The translations under genes and the position numbers were made by a program. The notes under the pieces are model-generated. The model searched no databases and had not been told where the DNA came from. It was given only the letters and a program-made list of their open reading frames with translations. Below, piece after piece: positions 1-12,400 of a DNA stretch of 64,000 nucleotides. Position 1 is the first letter of the stretch. Each line of letters starts with the position of its first letter. Source of the stretch: Oxytricha trifallax (Eukaryota; Ciliophora; Spirotrichea; Sporadotrichida; Oxytrichidae); NCBI GenBank assembly GCA_000711775.1, contig ARYC01017045.1, positions 1 through 64,000 of the forward strand. The letters run 5' to 3'.

Positions 1-210
1 TTGATGAAGGAATAGAGCAAGCTTCACAGAGAGAGAAAGTTGCAGACGAAGTATGAAGTTAGCAAGAGACTTTATTCAAATATTTAGACGCCAGAGTCAA
101 TGAACATAGATGCTGGAGCTGGCAGCAAGAGAAGAAACCTTGGAGGAGGGAAGCAAGAAGTAGAAGAAAAGAAAGAGAAGCCAGCTCTCAAGAAACAGTT
201 TTAAATGTGA
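1..210 (+). CDS. TBE 22-kDa protein, C-terminal part (copy A)
   Basis: The frame is open from base 1 to TGA at 208-210 (69 residues) with TAA/TAG as Gln. It ends in a basic tail containing NIDAGAG and SKRRN, followed by a Lys/Glu-rich stretch; the same tail is seen in copies B-E. This is the accessory 'ORF2' protein of TBEs, function unknown. It converges on the transposase gene with 9 bp between the stops. The upstream exon lies outside the window. No break is visible in the part present. Confidence 0.85.
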
Positions 211-219
211 CTTAAATAT

Positions 220-1276
220 TCATTAACTTAACTCTAAAACTTATTTATATACATTCACTCTCCCTTCTTTAGCACATTTTATGCCAACTAATTATCAACT
301 CTCTTAGCTGAACTTTTTATAAAATCGACTGTATCAATAGGTAGGTCATGCATCAAGTGGTATAGCAGCAGTTTCTTATAATGACCTTTTAGTACACCCC
401 AGTAGAATTCAATTCCATTAAACTATGGACTGTAGGTACGTTGAACACTGGCGTTATCCTAAGTTGTTCATAACTCTTCCTTGTATCTTTTGTCTTATGA
501 ACTGAAAGATTATCAACAAACAGTATAATCTCTTATTCAGGGTACTCCTCTCTCAGCTGCTCTAAGAACTTAATATACTGCTCTGTCTTAATAGAGCGAG
601 GATGAATAACATAAGTTTCTAAACCAGCATCCTCGCTAATACCTCCAAAAATTGCCATTGTTTATACCTTGACTTTCTAGTCATACTTCTATATTACTAT
701 GCCTCTTATACCAAGACTTCTAGATGAAAGTGTTGAAGGTAAAACAGCCTCGTCAGCATGAATAAACTTAACATTATTCTATTAGGCTCTCTGCATTTAA
801 TTATAAATATAATTTAAGGTGTTGTTGTAAAATGGCAGAGTAAAATCAATTACTCTATTGATACGATTAACACCTTTGTAAGAGATACCGTTTCGTTTAT
901 AAATGTTTGCAACAGACTATGCAGAGATCCTCAACTCAGGGAACTGGCGATGAAACATAATAGCTCGTTAGTCGAGAGAGAAGTGAGCCCAATACTTCAA
1001 AATTTTCATTAATAGATAGTCAATATGCTTCTAAAGAAACTTTGACTTCCTCTAAGGCTAAGAATTAAGCTATTATTGCTTTAATTACACAGCTTTCAAA
1101 CAGTGAGAGCGAACAGTTAATGGACTACGCTTTAAGAGCATTGCAATAGACTTATAGTTCAGTACTGGTTTGACTTATTCACTATACATATCACATACAT
1201 AACGCAGTTTAAACACTAAATCTATATACTCTTCATCATAAATAGACCCCAAAAGCTTGCTATTTTTGTCTCGCAT
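220..1276 (-). pseudogene. TBE DDE transposase (copy A), one frameshift
   Basis: IS630/Tc1-type DDE transposase of TBEs (the '42-kDa' protein), which cuts and rejoins element ends. Start ATG at 1274-1276 gives MRDKNSKLLGSIYDEEYIDL; the stop TGA is at 220-222. The N-terminal helix-turn-helix region contains LLKRSPLTVRSHCLK. The catalytic-core segment HADEAV, bearing the first Asp, is present. Just after it one T is missing relative to copy C, where the frame reads HADEAVFTFNTF, so this copy is probably non-functional. The total length of 1057 nt is not a multiple of three, in line with one net frameshift. TAA/TAG codons lie in frame throughout. Confidence 0.88.
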
Positions 1277-1360
1277 TTAATTAATAACCCCAACCCCTAA
1301 CAAATTCCCTACAAATCAAAGCACTTATAAACCTCATTAAGGGGTTTTGGGGTTTTGATT

Positions 1361-2475
1361 GTATACCCTTCATCAATTACATTGTTAAAATTTCTTTCTA
1401 AATGTTCAATTCTGTTGTGGATCTGATTAGGTTGTCGAATTTCTCATCATTTCTGATGTTTGTAGCCAATATGGAGACGCTTGGACTTTTACTCCTGGTT
1501 AGTCATTGGTGAGTTCATTCCGTGACTAGAGTATTTCTTTAATTATTTTAGGGAGATATCTCACACAATTAGTGTCCTTGTCAAATGTATATGTTTGGTC
1601 AAAAATTATTTTTGTCTAAGGTTAGAAGTCTTTTTATTTCCCTATTTGATACTGGAAGTGCGTCATCACTTATTTTCTACCCATCTTCCTATATGATAGT
1701 AGAATTCTAAAAAAGAGATTTTTGGAAGATGGAGTTTTGTTGGTAGGGGTCTCTAGGTTTTGTGATTATTAAGTTATTTTGATAGTTAGAAACCTGGTTA
1801 GAACATATCGTTCCATGTTGGAGATTATAGTGGTTTGTCTTGTATAGGTTTCCCCCATAGGTCTAATGTAAGTAGCTTCGTGTTAGTATTATTGAATAAG
1901 TTGACTTAGTTAGCTTGTAAATTGAAGATATCTTTGAAAATGTTAGACCCTTAAGATCCTGATTAAGAGTCTTAATTATTCAGTAATTAAATAGGAGCAA
2001 TATTAAATATTGGAGGACGACTAAACCTTTAGATGAAGGTTTGTTCAAAGATGTCCTGACTCTGTTCCAGACTTCGCTGGTTGGGTAACTGTCTTGTAAC
2101 TTGTGCTTATGGAGTGCGTTCTTGTAAAGGTATGGGATTGTTTGCTCTTTGTTCTTTGAGCTTTCTTCTGATGATTTTTGCCTCGACTGTTTCTTTAAAT
2201 CTCATTGAAAAGACGTCTGACATACTTGGTTCATCTATCGCGCAATATAGGAGATTTTCTTCTTAGTCGTTGAGGTCTATGTTCAGAAGTCCCATTCTAG
2301 CAAAATTTGTTAATTTCTCTAGTTGTTCTTCATTAAAATATGAGATTAGCTCCTCACTTTCTTGTTCAGAACTTTGGAGAGAGCTGGCTTTTTGGTCGAC
2401 TTATTGCTCTACTTACTTTGGTTGTGGTCTAAGCGGATCTAGATCGATCTCATTATTTAACTTAGATTTCCACAT
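1361..2475 (-). CDS. Unknown Gln-rich protein gene, interrupted by TBE A
   Basis: Reading down from ATG at 2473-2475 (MWKSKLNNEIDLDPLRPQPK) the frame is open for 269 codons to TGA at 1666-1668, with TAA/TAG as Gln. A second TGA-free frame then continues to about 1408 (with LPKIIKEILQSRNE), and a third reaches the TBE A border (IHNRIEHLERNFNNVIDEG). So the gene seems to run into the transposon and to carry one or two frameshifts or unseen introns. The protein is polar, with acidic and coiled-coil-like stretches. I recognise no domain; a LINE ORF1 or a host gene are both possible. Confidence 0.55.
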
Positions 2476-2519
2476 TCGGTATAGATGCGACCTATTAACA
2501 TTTTAAGTTAATAATATTA

Positions 2520-3440
2520 AATTATAATATTTTTTACATTAATTTTACAATTAACTTTATAATTGATGGTATTAAGATAATTTCCTTAATTAAAACTTTT
2601 CTATTATTTCACATAGAATTGTAGTTTACCTGAACAATTTTTATAGTTAGGAATAATAAGCAAAATGTTTACAGCACAATATGATTACATAACTATCATA
2701 TTATGAATGGAGATTATTTATTCACTTTGTTGAATGTATATTATTTTTTAAAACAACTCATTCTTCTCAGAATTATACAGCTTCCTGTTATATCCATATG
2801 ATTTTTTTTAAATTAATTGTTTATTAGATACATTGATTGAATGATAAGTTAAGGAAAGTCAGACTGGTGAGTGAAAGTTAGTCAGTATTATTTCTTTTAC
2901 GAATAAAGGCTATTTTTGTTTACCTGTCATGTTAACGTGCTACTATTAGACCCACTACGTCTTAGAATATAAGTGAATGTACTGTTAATTCATCCTTTGA
3001 TACAATTAGGTATTATTATTAGACAATATGAAGTATATTGCCTTAGTCTCATCATGTAATAACTTATCAATTCATAAATGGTAATCTCTAAGTTACAATT
3101 ATCTCCTCTTACTTATTTGAAACTTTTCATAGTATGATTGAATTTTTAAGTCAAAAGCTATTGTGTTGGTATCTATTCATTTGGCATCGATAATGCTAAG
3201 GTTATAATCCGTTGGGTGTTCTCATACTTATTCCTTTATTACATGATAATTGTATGTATCTTAGAAGAGGAAATAAATATTATTAGCATAAAATAAATCC
3301 TCTTTGGTAATGTAAAACCATTTCATTTCAAATATTTACAAAGTGTATTACCTAGTTTTAAAAAGGAAATGGTGAACATTTTTACTTGAGAGACTCTTTG
3401 GCAATTTTAATTCATGCAATGCGCCAGTGGAAGTAGTAGG
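2520..3440. other. AT-rich, no gene recognised
   Basis: Very AT-rich sequence with scattered TGA in all frames that I checked. No repeat or RNA gene was recognised. It fits germline-limited spacer. Confidence 0.4.
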
Positions 3441-3450
3441 GTAGTATAAA

Positions 3451-3897
3451 ATGAGTTACAAGCATCTACATCTTGTCCCAGATAGCACTGTGGACTTTTA
3501 GATCACAGTTTTAATTTCTGATATGAAAGCTGAATCTGATTCGATTATCGACTACTCTGTTTGCTAGATTGGTTCTTAACACTTGCTTATAAAAGAAGGA
3601 ATGAGGAAATCGATAGGTTTCTCTAGATCTTGTCATAATAAGTAATCTTTTCTAATTTTCGTCAAGTTCGAGTATATACTATATTACAATAATAGCTCAT
3701 AGAAGCATTTTGCCTAAAAAAGTCGCAAAACAAGACATTTTCGTGATGTTTTATTCAATATATTTTTTACCCTTGCTATTACATATATATTTTAATTATA
3801 ATTTACAGGATATAGCCAATAATATCCACATTTCGAAAGAGATTAAAATATATTTATGGAAGAAATGGATTTATATAAATACTCAATTTGTTAATGA
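3451..3897 (+). CDS. 148-codon ORF, unknown (ciliate code)
   Basis: ATG at 3451 to TGA at 3895-3897 is 447 nt, 149 codons including the stop, open only if TAA/TAG are Gln. It begins MSYKHLHLVPDSTVDFQI, and the first 70 residues look like ordinary protein (DMKAESDSIIDYSVCQIGSQ). The second half is richer in Phe, Tyr and Ile and may be intron or spacer read by chance. No domain is recognised. A macronuclear-destined segment or a fragment of a germline gene would both fit. Confidence 0.45.
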
Positions 3898-3942
3898 TAA
3901 ACTTCTCTATGGAATTTTTGGTGGTTATAATAATCGATTTAA

Positions 3943-5385
3943 ATAATAATAATAATAATGATTTCCCGTGAATAGTGTATATTTATTCGAAATATAACCT
4001 AAACTTGATATTGAAGAAAAAGTTTAACATTATATTTAAATTTCAAAATATAACTGGTTAAATAAGTCAATTTATAAGATTTATAATTAATCTGTATTAA
4101 ATCATTATTGTGACATGTTGTTAACCACTATTAAAATTATGATTAAACTATTTAAAGTTTGGTCTGTTTTTAAATTAATAAATGAAATTAAGATAAAATC
4201 AGTTTATGAATTCAAAATAATTTATATATGCTGTAATTTATAAATTATAAATAATTTTAACATACTATTTTATCACCTTGAATAATAATATTAATAATAA
4301 TAATAAGTTATATTGAATAGATTGGATATTTAGTTCAACAAAATAAATATACTTCTTCATACTTTTTCTTTAATTGCATGCTTATTGAATCCCTTTAAAA
4401 TTCCTATTTTAGATAATAAATTCTTAAAGTTATTATTTGTTATAATTATAATGATTTTAAATAATATCATTTAAGTACTTAAATTATTCTATTGTAATTG
4501 CTATATCACTGACACTAATTTTTAAGTAGCTTATCTGTTCTAATTCTGTTATTCTTCACTCTGATTTATCATAAATATGATGATAATGAAGTTACCGTAG
4601 TCATGACTTTAATCTTCGTGTTGACAGTCATAATATTTCGGAGTCAATGTAGGTAGTGTCCACGAGATAACGTCATCAGTGGGTTAATGAAGCAGGTTTT
4701 GGTGCTTTAATGGTAAATCAAAGGATTAAACAAATATAAATGAATAATTAATTCATTTTTTATAGTTAGATTAAACTCTTTAATTTGAAATATTTAACAG
4801 TTATAATTTCAAGTTTGTTTGTATCAGAAGTAAGAAATCGGAAGATACATTTTGAAATAGTCATCTGTGAGCTCTTGAAGATTAGTGTGAACATATAAGA
4901 GTAACTTTAAAATGCTGTTAATCATTGATCAAGTAATACAAACAGCAATTTATCATTAACATACTTTTTAGTTATGAAATGAAAAGTATTCCTACATATT
5001 ATTCATTTATAAATGTATGAATGTGTCCCATTAATAATGAAATTTTATGTAACAATAATCTCATATTAGTCATCAATCAAATGGTCGTTCTTTTTCTCAA
5101 TGGATTGCATTAGTAAATATATTGCTCAATGAAGTGATCATCAATCTAAGTAGTTTTTAGATTATAAAACAAACTAATTATTCTATTTTCAATTTGGATC
5201 CTATACAAAACAATGATGTTAATATTACTAAAACCCCAAGAGTAATTTTTTAAGCAATCGTGAGTATGATAAATTAATGAATTAGACTTTAATAAATTAA
5301 ATAACTGAAAAAATTAAACCCATTAGGAGAAATACAGAAGGGGTGAAAAGTAAAAAATTCTTAGAGATAATCTAATTAAACAAGA
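3943..5385. other. AT-rich spacer with one open segment
   Basis: A run of AAT/ATA triplets starts near 3943 and the stretch is mostly low-complexity AT. At about 4555-4735 (+) a TGA-free segment (with VLTVIIFRSQCRQCPRDN) looks protein-like and is less AT-rich; it may be a short macronuclear-destined segment. Nothing else is recognised. Confidence 0.3.
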
Positions 5386-5389
5386 ACCA

Positions 5390-5800
5390 TCCCAGTTTCA
5401 AGAAGCTGTTCGTCCCTTCCCTAATTAGGAGATGTATCTCTGTCGTGAATGTAGCCAAGTGGCAAAACCTCCCTTATGGAGCTGAGATTTAGGGATCTCT
5501 GCAGGAGCCTTTTCTTGAATGTGAGAGATACACTGAGGAACCAATGCCAAGCCACCTCGACCTCCTCGCGACCCTTAGGGGCGGCCTAGATCTCGTCCAT
5601 AACGCTGTAGAAGTGAGGGATAAACTGCTTGATCCTGACCCTATCATAGTAGGAGATGATCTTGGCGATTCTGGCGTGGGTCTTCCTTCTAGGATCTGGT
5701 GCAGTGGGAGCACTCCATTTTCTATAATCGAATTTAAGTTTATAAGTTTCAATCTTAAATAATTAAAAAGGGCAGCTGTTAAAGCAATAATTAAACCCTT
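5390..5800 (-). CDS. GC-rich ORF, unknown protein
   Basis: A minus-strand frame of about 130 codons without TGA runs from about 5790 to 5390. It contains KWSAPTAPDPRRKTHARIAK, then IISYYDRVRIKQFIPHFYSV and WHWFLSVSLTFKKRLLQ. Two in-frame TAG (Gln) support the ciliate code. Local GC content is far above the surrounding DNA. The aromatic and basic residues look like real protein, but I recognise no family. It may be a macronuclear-destined exon, or part of the same unit as the minus-strand ORF at 6556-7135. Confidence 0.5.
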
Positions 5801-6065
5801 AATTTAATCTATTAAACGATCAAATTTTTAACTAACAAAACATTGCATACTTTTTTGCTGTCGACTTTTTTAAAAAAAATATTGAGCTAGAGAGGCGAAA
5901 TTAGGCTCATTCGATAGCCCTTTCAAAACTAGGAGGAATTTGGGTGTTCGGGGCACACAGCACACGCCCTAGCGAAGTTGCGCTCGATTTACTTTTTCCC
6001 TATAATTAAAATAAATAAATATATATTTAATTAATTAATTATATATCCCCAATGGTAATTCGTCA
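5801..6065. other. Non-coding gap in the GC-rich island
   Basis: Between the two GC-rich ORFs lies a GC-rich patch (about 5890-5990). On the minus strand it can fold as a short hairpin, GGGC...GCCC, around GTGTGCTGTGT, and is followed by a long T run near 5880-5866. This resembles a small RNA polymerase III transcript with a T-run terminator, but no known RNA is recognised. Confidence 0.25.
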
Positions 6066-6069
6066 AAAA

Positions 6070-7135
6070 ACTAACCCCTAATCAGACCTCCTCGAGGCTC
6101 AGGTGGCGAGGGCGACCAAGGAATAGGTGATGGCGCCGGTGAGCGAGCTCATGTCGACATTAGGCGTTAGAAATTATAGTCATCAGGGGTGCCTAGAAAT
6201 TCCTTCTTCCTGAGTGGCTCAGGATGGCAAGGATGTTTGATCTTGTGGTGGAAAAGCTTTCAGCGCTAATCAGTTTTCCTTCTCTAGCTTAGAGGAATTC
6301 TCTTAACGATTTCGAAATAGCACTAGAGGAAATCCGTGAGGGTGTAGCGTCACTGGCCTGGGGAGGCTCTATTGTACATCTCCTGGAGGTCTTTATCAGC
6401 TGCTCTCTTGCTAGGCTTTTTCAAGATCTATTGGTCCCTGGGTTATTAGTTAAGTGTCCGTTAGGGATTTATCCGTTATTTTTTAGGTTTTTTAATTTTC
6501 TCTAGTAATTCATTGAGCTACCGATGGAGCTCAGGGGAAAGGCAACCCATTCATGAGGAGTTAGGCGAGGAATTGGCACATTTTAAACCTGCATACACTG
6601 AGGGCGTCCTCTCCATCTGACCATCACATAGTCTAAATGTCACGTCCATGGAGGTTTATAGGTTAGCCGTTGGGTTTTTCGCCTATAGGTAGTCTAGGAG
6701 GCGCCCACCTCCGACCTCGGTCTAGTCATCCCTAGTAGTTACTGCCTTTCTAACTCCTATAGTCTCGTCCCTCGTTTCGTCATACAGCACCTCCTTCCCA
6801 TAGTTGGCGTCCCTGGGGAAGGGGAGCTTGCGCACCGTTGCGCACCGAGAGCTTAGCTTTATAGCACTGTCCACCATCTCCTGGAAGTGAGTGATTACAT
6901 TTTGGCCACAAATAATGGTAGCAATGTCTCGAATCTCTCTGGGGGATCTCTGGAAGGTCGACATGCTGTCCAGCAGGCATCATAGTCTGGTCTCAAAGAT
7001 GGCTACCTCAGGCAAGGGTGATGGCTCTATTTGGGCCCTGAGTGTGGGCTGCAGCAGGTGGGGATGGAGCTCTATCGATGGGGAGGACAGCAAAGGTATG
7101 ATCTTGTGCGATACCTGATTATCAGGGCTCAGCAT
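6070..7135 (-). CDS. GC-rich ORF, unknown protein, broken by TGA codons
   Basis: Reading down from ATG at 7133-7135 (MLSPDNQVSHKIIPLLSSPS) the frame runs through one TGA into MSTFQRSPREIRDIATIICG and on to RLCDGQMERTPSVYAGLKCA, ending at TGA at about 6556. In the same frame, further coding-like pieces (ELHRQLNELLEKIKKPKK, then RYTLTDFLQCYFEIVKRIPL) continue to about 6070, separated by single TGA codons. No family is recognised. Either the gene has decayed, or the TGAs lie in unrecognised introns. Base composition differs sharply from the flanks. Confidence 0.45.
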
Positions 7136-7139
7136 CTTT

Positions 7140-8600
7140 GTTTGAACTAGAGTGTTCTTATAATAATTATTAAGGGTTAATATACTAAAATAAATTTTAA
7201 TCAGATCAGGCCTCAAAAGTTGGTTGCTTTTTGATTTTTGATAGTAGGCCTATATACATTAGTACTTTAATTAATTTACAGAAAGCAACCAAAGTTTTAT
7301 AATAAAAAAATACTATATTTAATTTAAATTCAAATTCAACTTAATTCAAAAAATTACTCTTGGGGTTTTATTCAATATGTGTTATCATATGTTATTTAGT
7401 AAAACAAATCATTCTTTGTTTCATTCTTTTATTTAACTATCCATGTTCTCTTCTTCCATTCCATACAATATATTATAGTTACTATTATAATATTATTCTT
7501 CCGCTTGTTTTCACTGTGTTTCTCTTAAAATCCGCTCTTTATGTCATTGCTTCTCAAGACTGTTTACTCTAATAAATTATTGTTTGTATTGAAACAAACA
7601 GCAGTTTAATCTTCAGCTGTTCAATTGTAAATACTTAAATACAGTTGTTATACTTTATTCTCATTCTGCTAAAAATCAACAGCTTCATATATATAAAAAA
7701 CATTTAACAATAATATGCTATAACTAATTGTAAAATCTAACAAAGTATTAGTTTTTTTACATTACTGCTTGAATATATTTCACAATAATCAATGAAATGC
7801 AAGTTCTTAGCTTATGAAATTTCTACTTTTATTCATATTATGTTACTTTAGGTGCTTTAATTCTAAATGAAATAACATTAAGGACTTAATTAAAAAATAA
7901 ATACACTCTTATTTATTTAAATTAACATATTAATTGCATTTATATCTATTAAATTCTATCTTTATATTTATTATCATTATGGCCTAAATAGACCATAATG
8001 ATATAAGAGCAGTTATAAGAAATTAATACTAATGATTTGAAGCAGTGAGCAAACTCACTTTAAAAGTCTTAACTGCTATGTAATCTGAAAACTTTGACTG
8101 AAAAGTTTGATAAATACATGAAACAAGAGTGAAATAGCAGGCAAAGAGTTAATAACAGCAGTTTGAACAAAATAAAGTAGTTTGTTCACAAATAACGTAT
8201 TGGTTTATAATTATACAATATAGACTCGATAACTATTATATACAATTTTAATAAATAATTATAAAGTGATATATTTATTTTAAGTAAACATAAGCAGTAC
8301 TTAAATATGGGTTATAACACATAAAATTCAAAATACCTAATAAATAAACTAGATATTGATTACTTCTGAAAAAGATTTACCCAATTAAAAGTAAAGAATC
8401 CATTAAAAACTAAATTAATCCATAAAGATGTTAATATATAATAATTGAAGGTAAAGACTAGAAATAAAATGGATGACATTCATATATTTATCATTTATAG
8501 CGTATCTTTAATATATAAAGCTTAATTTTTAATTAGTTAGAATATACTTTTTCACTTCTATTTCATTAAAAGTCGCTGCACTTCATTTTATCTTATCAAC
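7140..8600. other. AT-rich, no gene recognised
   Basis: AT-rich sequence. I found no convincing coding segment, RNA gene or inverted repeat. Confidence 0.35.
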
Positions 8601-8610
8601 CATTTTGTTT

Positions 8611-8958
8611 ATGTTTGACCATTACTTATGGACTTTCTTGTACATTAGTATATCGGTTAATTCTCAAACGGGTTTGAATGAAAAAGAGTTCATTTATATT
8701 CATTTTCATATCATCTCTTCTCTGATTATTGTACTATTTATGATTGATGAGGTAGTTCTTTTCTACTTCTTTACAGTTTTGGGGACATTAATGTTTTATT
8801 CATTTTTAGAACATTTAATAAGAATAAGAAATATAATTTTAGTGGCCCATCCAAGGAAGCCATATCCCAATGAATCTTCTCAGCATAAAAACTATATATA
8901 AACTAAGTTAACTTATGTGTCTTCTTCCATAAACCTATTATTTATATACTTCATTTGA
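8611..8958 (+). CDS. Possible multipass membrane protein segment
   Basis: ATG at 8611 to TGA at 8956-8958 gives 115 residues in the ciliate code; one TAA (Gln) lies near the end. It is strongly hydrophobic, with about three likely membrane spans (around LWTFLYISISV, IISSLIIVLFMI and LFYFFTVLGTLMFYSF), then a basic, polar tail (VAHPRKPYPNESSQHKN). The open frame extends upstream of the ATG, so this may be an internal exon or macronuclear-destined segment. AT-rich DNA easily mimics hydrophobic protein, so confidence is limited. Confidence 0.35.
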
Positions 8959-8959
8959 T

Positions 8960-9440
8960 ATCCACAGAATTTCGAAATACAACTCACCAGTGAAATAATG
9001 CAATATGGTAAGTTAACATTTACTTATCCCTTATTATACTCAAACAATCTAAAAAAAAGGAATAAAAATATAATAAACAAAAAATATAAGTAGAAAGGTG
9101 ATATGTTGATAAAAAAAATTAGGTAAGATATTGTTAATTGAAATGTTTGACGGATATACAGTTTGTATATTATCTAATGATAAAAGCAAGCTATTCTTCT
9201 TTTCAAAAATATATTTATAATTTTTTATAAATATATAAATAACAATTTAAATTAAATTTCAATTCAAAGTGAAATAAAATAAATAGACTTCTACTTAAAA
9301 TTAAATTATCCTATTAAACATGTAAATATAAGTAATAATTAAATAAAGAAATATATATAACTTAAATAAGTATAATTAAATGGCATTAGTAATTTTATTA
9401 TTATTCAAAAATAATATAGGATTAAGTGAAATTTAGATTA
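8960..9440. other. AT-rich spacer
   Basis: No gene or repeat recognised. Confidence 0.35.
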
Positions 9441-9445
9441 ACTAA

Positions 9446-12400
9446 TCATGAATGACTGTTTTCACGATTCTAGATTTTTTTAGGTCCAGGAATCTCATTT
9501 GGATACTTAGAGTCACCACTTATCACTCCTTCACTATGATGCATGTGGCTACCAATCCAATAAAAATCGCTAAAATATCTACATCTTTGGTCAAGGGCTT
9601 ACTAGGAACTCTTTAACGAGCCACTTCTCGTGACTAAAAAAATACTCATTTTGAAGAGAGGCTTCTGAAACTTCGCTGAGTAAATTAACAGCCTCAATCA
9701 AAACCCCAAACTCCTTAGTGAGGTTGATAAGTGCTTTGATTTGTAGAGTATAGTTGGGGTCTTATTGGGGTTAGTAGAGAAATTAGGCTAATTTGCAAAA
9801 TGAAAAATAGAAATTAGCGAAATTTAGAGTCTATTTATGATGAGTAATATTATATTTTTTGCTTAAGCTTAGGTATGGTACAAGTATTAATAGTACAAGT
9901 ATTAATATAGACTAAGACTGAATTATACAGCCATAGCAAGACTCCTACGCAAGAGTGCCTCAACTGTTAGGTATTATTGCTTATTAGCTGTTTAGTATTA
10001 TAACTCAGGCTCTTGAAAACATCCTGCAAGAAAATAAAAGTTCTCACAGGCCCATATTGACTATCTCTGCGATTCTAAGGCATTAAAGTATTGGGCTCAC
10101 TTTCCTCTTGACTAACGAGCCTTCATGTTTCATCGCAAGTTTCCTGAAATGCGAATCTCTTCTTAAACTATAGCCAACATTTATATAAAAAATGGTATCA
10201 CTTTCAAGACTGTCAACAGAGTAAAGAGAGTAATTGATTTTACAGTACCATTTTATTGTAATAAATTAAACTATATATATTATTAAATGCAGAGGTCTAT
10301 TGATAATAACATCAAGTTCATAACTCTAATGAAGCTGTGTTTACGTTCAACACCTTTATTAATAAGTCTTGGTACAAGAAGTAAGATAATATAGAAGTGT
10401 ATGACTAAAAGGTTAAGGTTGTCATTCACGCAATTTTGGTTGGTATCAGTGAAGATTCAGGCTTAGAAACTTACGTTATTCATCCTCGCTCTATTAAGCG
10501 AGAGCAGTATATAGAGTTCTTACATAAGCTAAGAGATTAGACAACGATCAAGAGACATCCTGTTTGTTGATAACCTCTGAGTTCATAAGACTTAGGAATC
10601 TAAGAAAGCTTATGAAGAGTCAAAGATAACTCCTGTGTATAACGTTCCTTACAGTCCTCAGTTTAATGGATTCGAATTCTATTGGAGTTAGATTAAGACT
10701 CACTACAAGAAACTCTTGCTGTATCACCTTATGCATGATTTATCAATCGACACAGTAGACTTACAGAGTAGTTGCAAGAGAGTGGGTAAAGACTAGACTA
10801 CGATATGTGCAAGGAAAGGAAGATTTAATGTTAATTTATAAGTGTTAGACTTAAATGAATGAATTATTTCACATATCAAACGAACTCTTAAATGGATACA
10901 GCTTCTCTTTCTTTTCTTCTCTGGTGCTTTACTTGGACCCATATTTCTTCTCTTTGTACCAGCACCAGCATCTATGTTCATTTCATCATGCTTTTAAACT
11001 TCATTATAAAGTCTCTTGCTAACTTAATGAATAGTTTGAGACTTTCTCTCTATGTGAACCCTTGCATTCTCTTTCATTAAAAATATACCAGTTCCAGGTT
11101 TTCCTAAAAAGTTATAAATCAAAGCTTGCGAGAGAGATAAGGATGCTTCTTAAGCTCTGTTAGTCAGGTCTCGCTTTTTAGTATTCCTTGCTTCTTTAAA
11201 TCTTCATGAGAAATAGAGTAGCGTTTCTTAAGAGCTTCTCTAATATTTCTCTCAAATAATCCTCTTTTATTGTACCAAGAACACCAAAGAAGTAGTTTCT
11301 TTCAGGTAACTTTTTTGAGAGTTACTTCTTGCTAGAAAGGTAAATAACCACTTCCTCATCTTTCATTGCATCTTTGTAGAGATATGTGACTAAAATCTCT
11401 GGTTAGTTAGGTATTTCGGGGGGGGAAGTTTCCTGCCCCAAAATTTTATATGCACCCAAGGGGGGAAGTTTCCTGCCCCCAAAAAGGTAGTTTCCTGCCC
11501 CGTACATAAAAATATGCAATTTTTATAATTTTGAAAGAATCTTTATCATCTATTATTATGTAGTTTTTTTTAAAAATTTAGCTTCAAATATCATTTCTAC
11601 CTTGATTATCAATTTAAAATTTAATGAAAATTACATTAATTATTTAGAAAAACACTTATTTTAGCCTTGTCAATAATATATAATTTGATAACGAATAATT
11701 ATGTACCTTGAAAATTATATAATAATTAATGATGTATAGTACATGGTTATGGTTATTGAAATTGAAATTAATTTGTTTCTATTAAATTTATTGCAAAAAC
11801 ATAAAATTTAATGTTGGGGGCAGGAAACTACCTTTTGGGGCAGGAAACTGTCTGGGGGCAGGAAACTTCCCCCCCCCCGGTATTTCAATCAGTTTGATTT
11901 CTTTGTTTTTAAAAGCTTTCTTCTCCTCGAAGAGCATTTCTTCTAAGAATGATATTTTAGTACCTTCCATCGTTGGAAGGAATAGACCAACTGTATACAT
12001 CGTTGATTAACATCAATTTATTTTACCATGCTAAGTAAGGTATCGATAGAGATCCTCCTTGCTTCTGAATCTTGAGATCATTTCTTGAGCATCAACCCTT
12101 TTCATTTGTTCATTGAATGATTCCATCTTTGTTCCTCTTCCTATTAATGAATTTCAAGTTTTAATTTATAGACTTCTGGATCCTATTGTTTAAGATCTTA
12201 CTATTAAATATGGGCATCTTATAGAAGGTCAACCCTGTAAAGATACGTTGAGAAAGTTTGCAGAAGCTGAAACAAACTGCAGAGATGAAGCTCCATTTTT
12301 ATCAATTTAGTTCCATTAAATTAGTACTAAATTTGTTTAAATTTAATTAGCACTGGTACTAAATCCGTTTAATTTTAATTTGTACCAATTTAATAGTACC

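Larger units (their letters stand above)
1..1357 (-). mobile_element. TBE transposon copy A, left part outside window
   Basis: Telomere-bearing-element DNA transposon. The right end reads GGGGTTTTGGGGTTTTG and stops at 1357; the next bases ATT are probably one copy of the 3-bp target duplication typical of TBEs. Inside lie the end of the 22-kDa gene (plus strand) and a convergent transposase gene (minus strand), the normal TBE order. The terminal 50 bp match copies B and D, not C and E, so A belongs to the B/D subfamily. The zinc-finger/kinase gene is beyond the window. Confidence 0.92.

Noticed and set aside
1340-1357. Telomere repeats G4T4 as a true chromosome end
   Set aside because: The repeats are only about 17 bp, occur in inverted pairs at element borders and are flanked by 3-bp target duplications; they are transposon termini.
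8611-8901. Standard-code ORFs as the real gene set
   Set aside because: Most short standard-code ORFs in the window are parts or shadows of longer frames in which TAA/TAG are Gln; they were used only where the longer frame agrees.
11418-11520. CRISPR-like array because of repeated GGGGCAGGAAACT units
   Set aside because: The units lack regular spacers, are mirrored at the other end, and are enclosed by a target duplication; this is a foldback transposon in a eukaryote.
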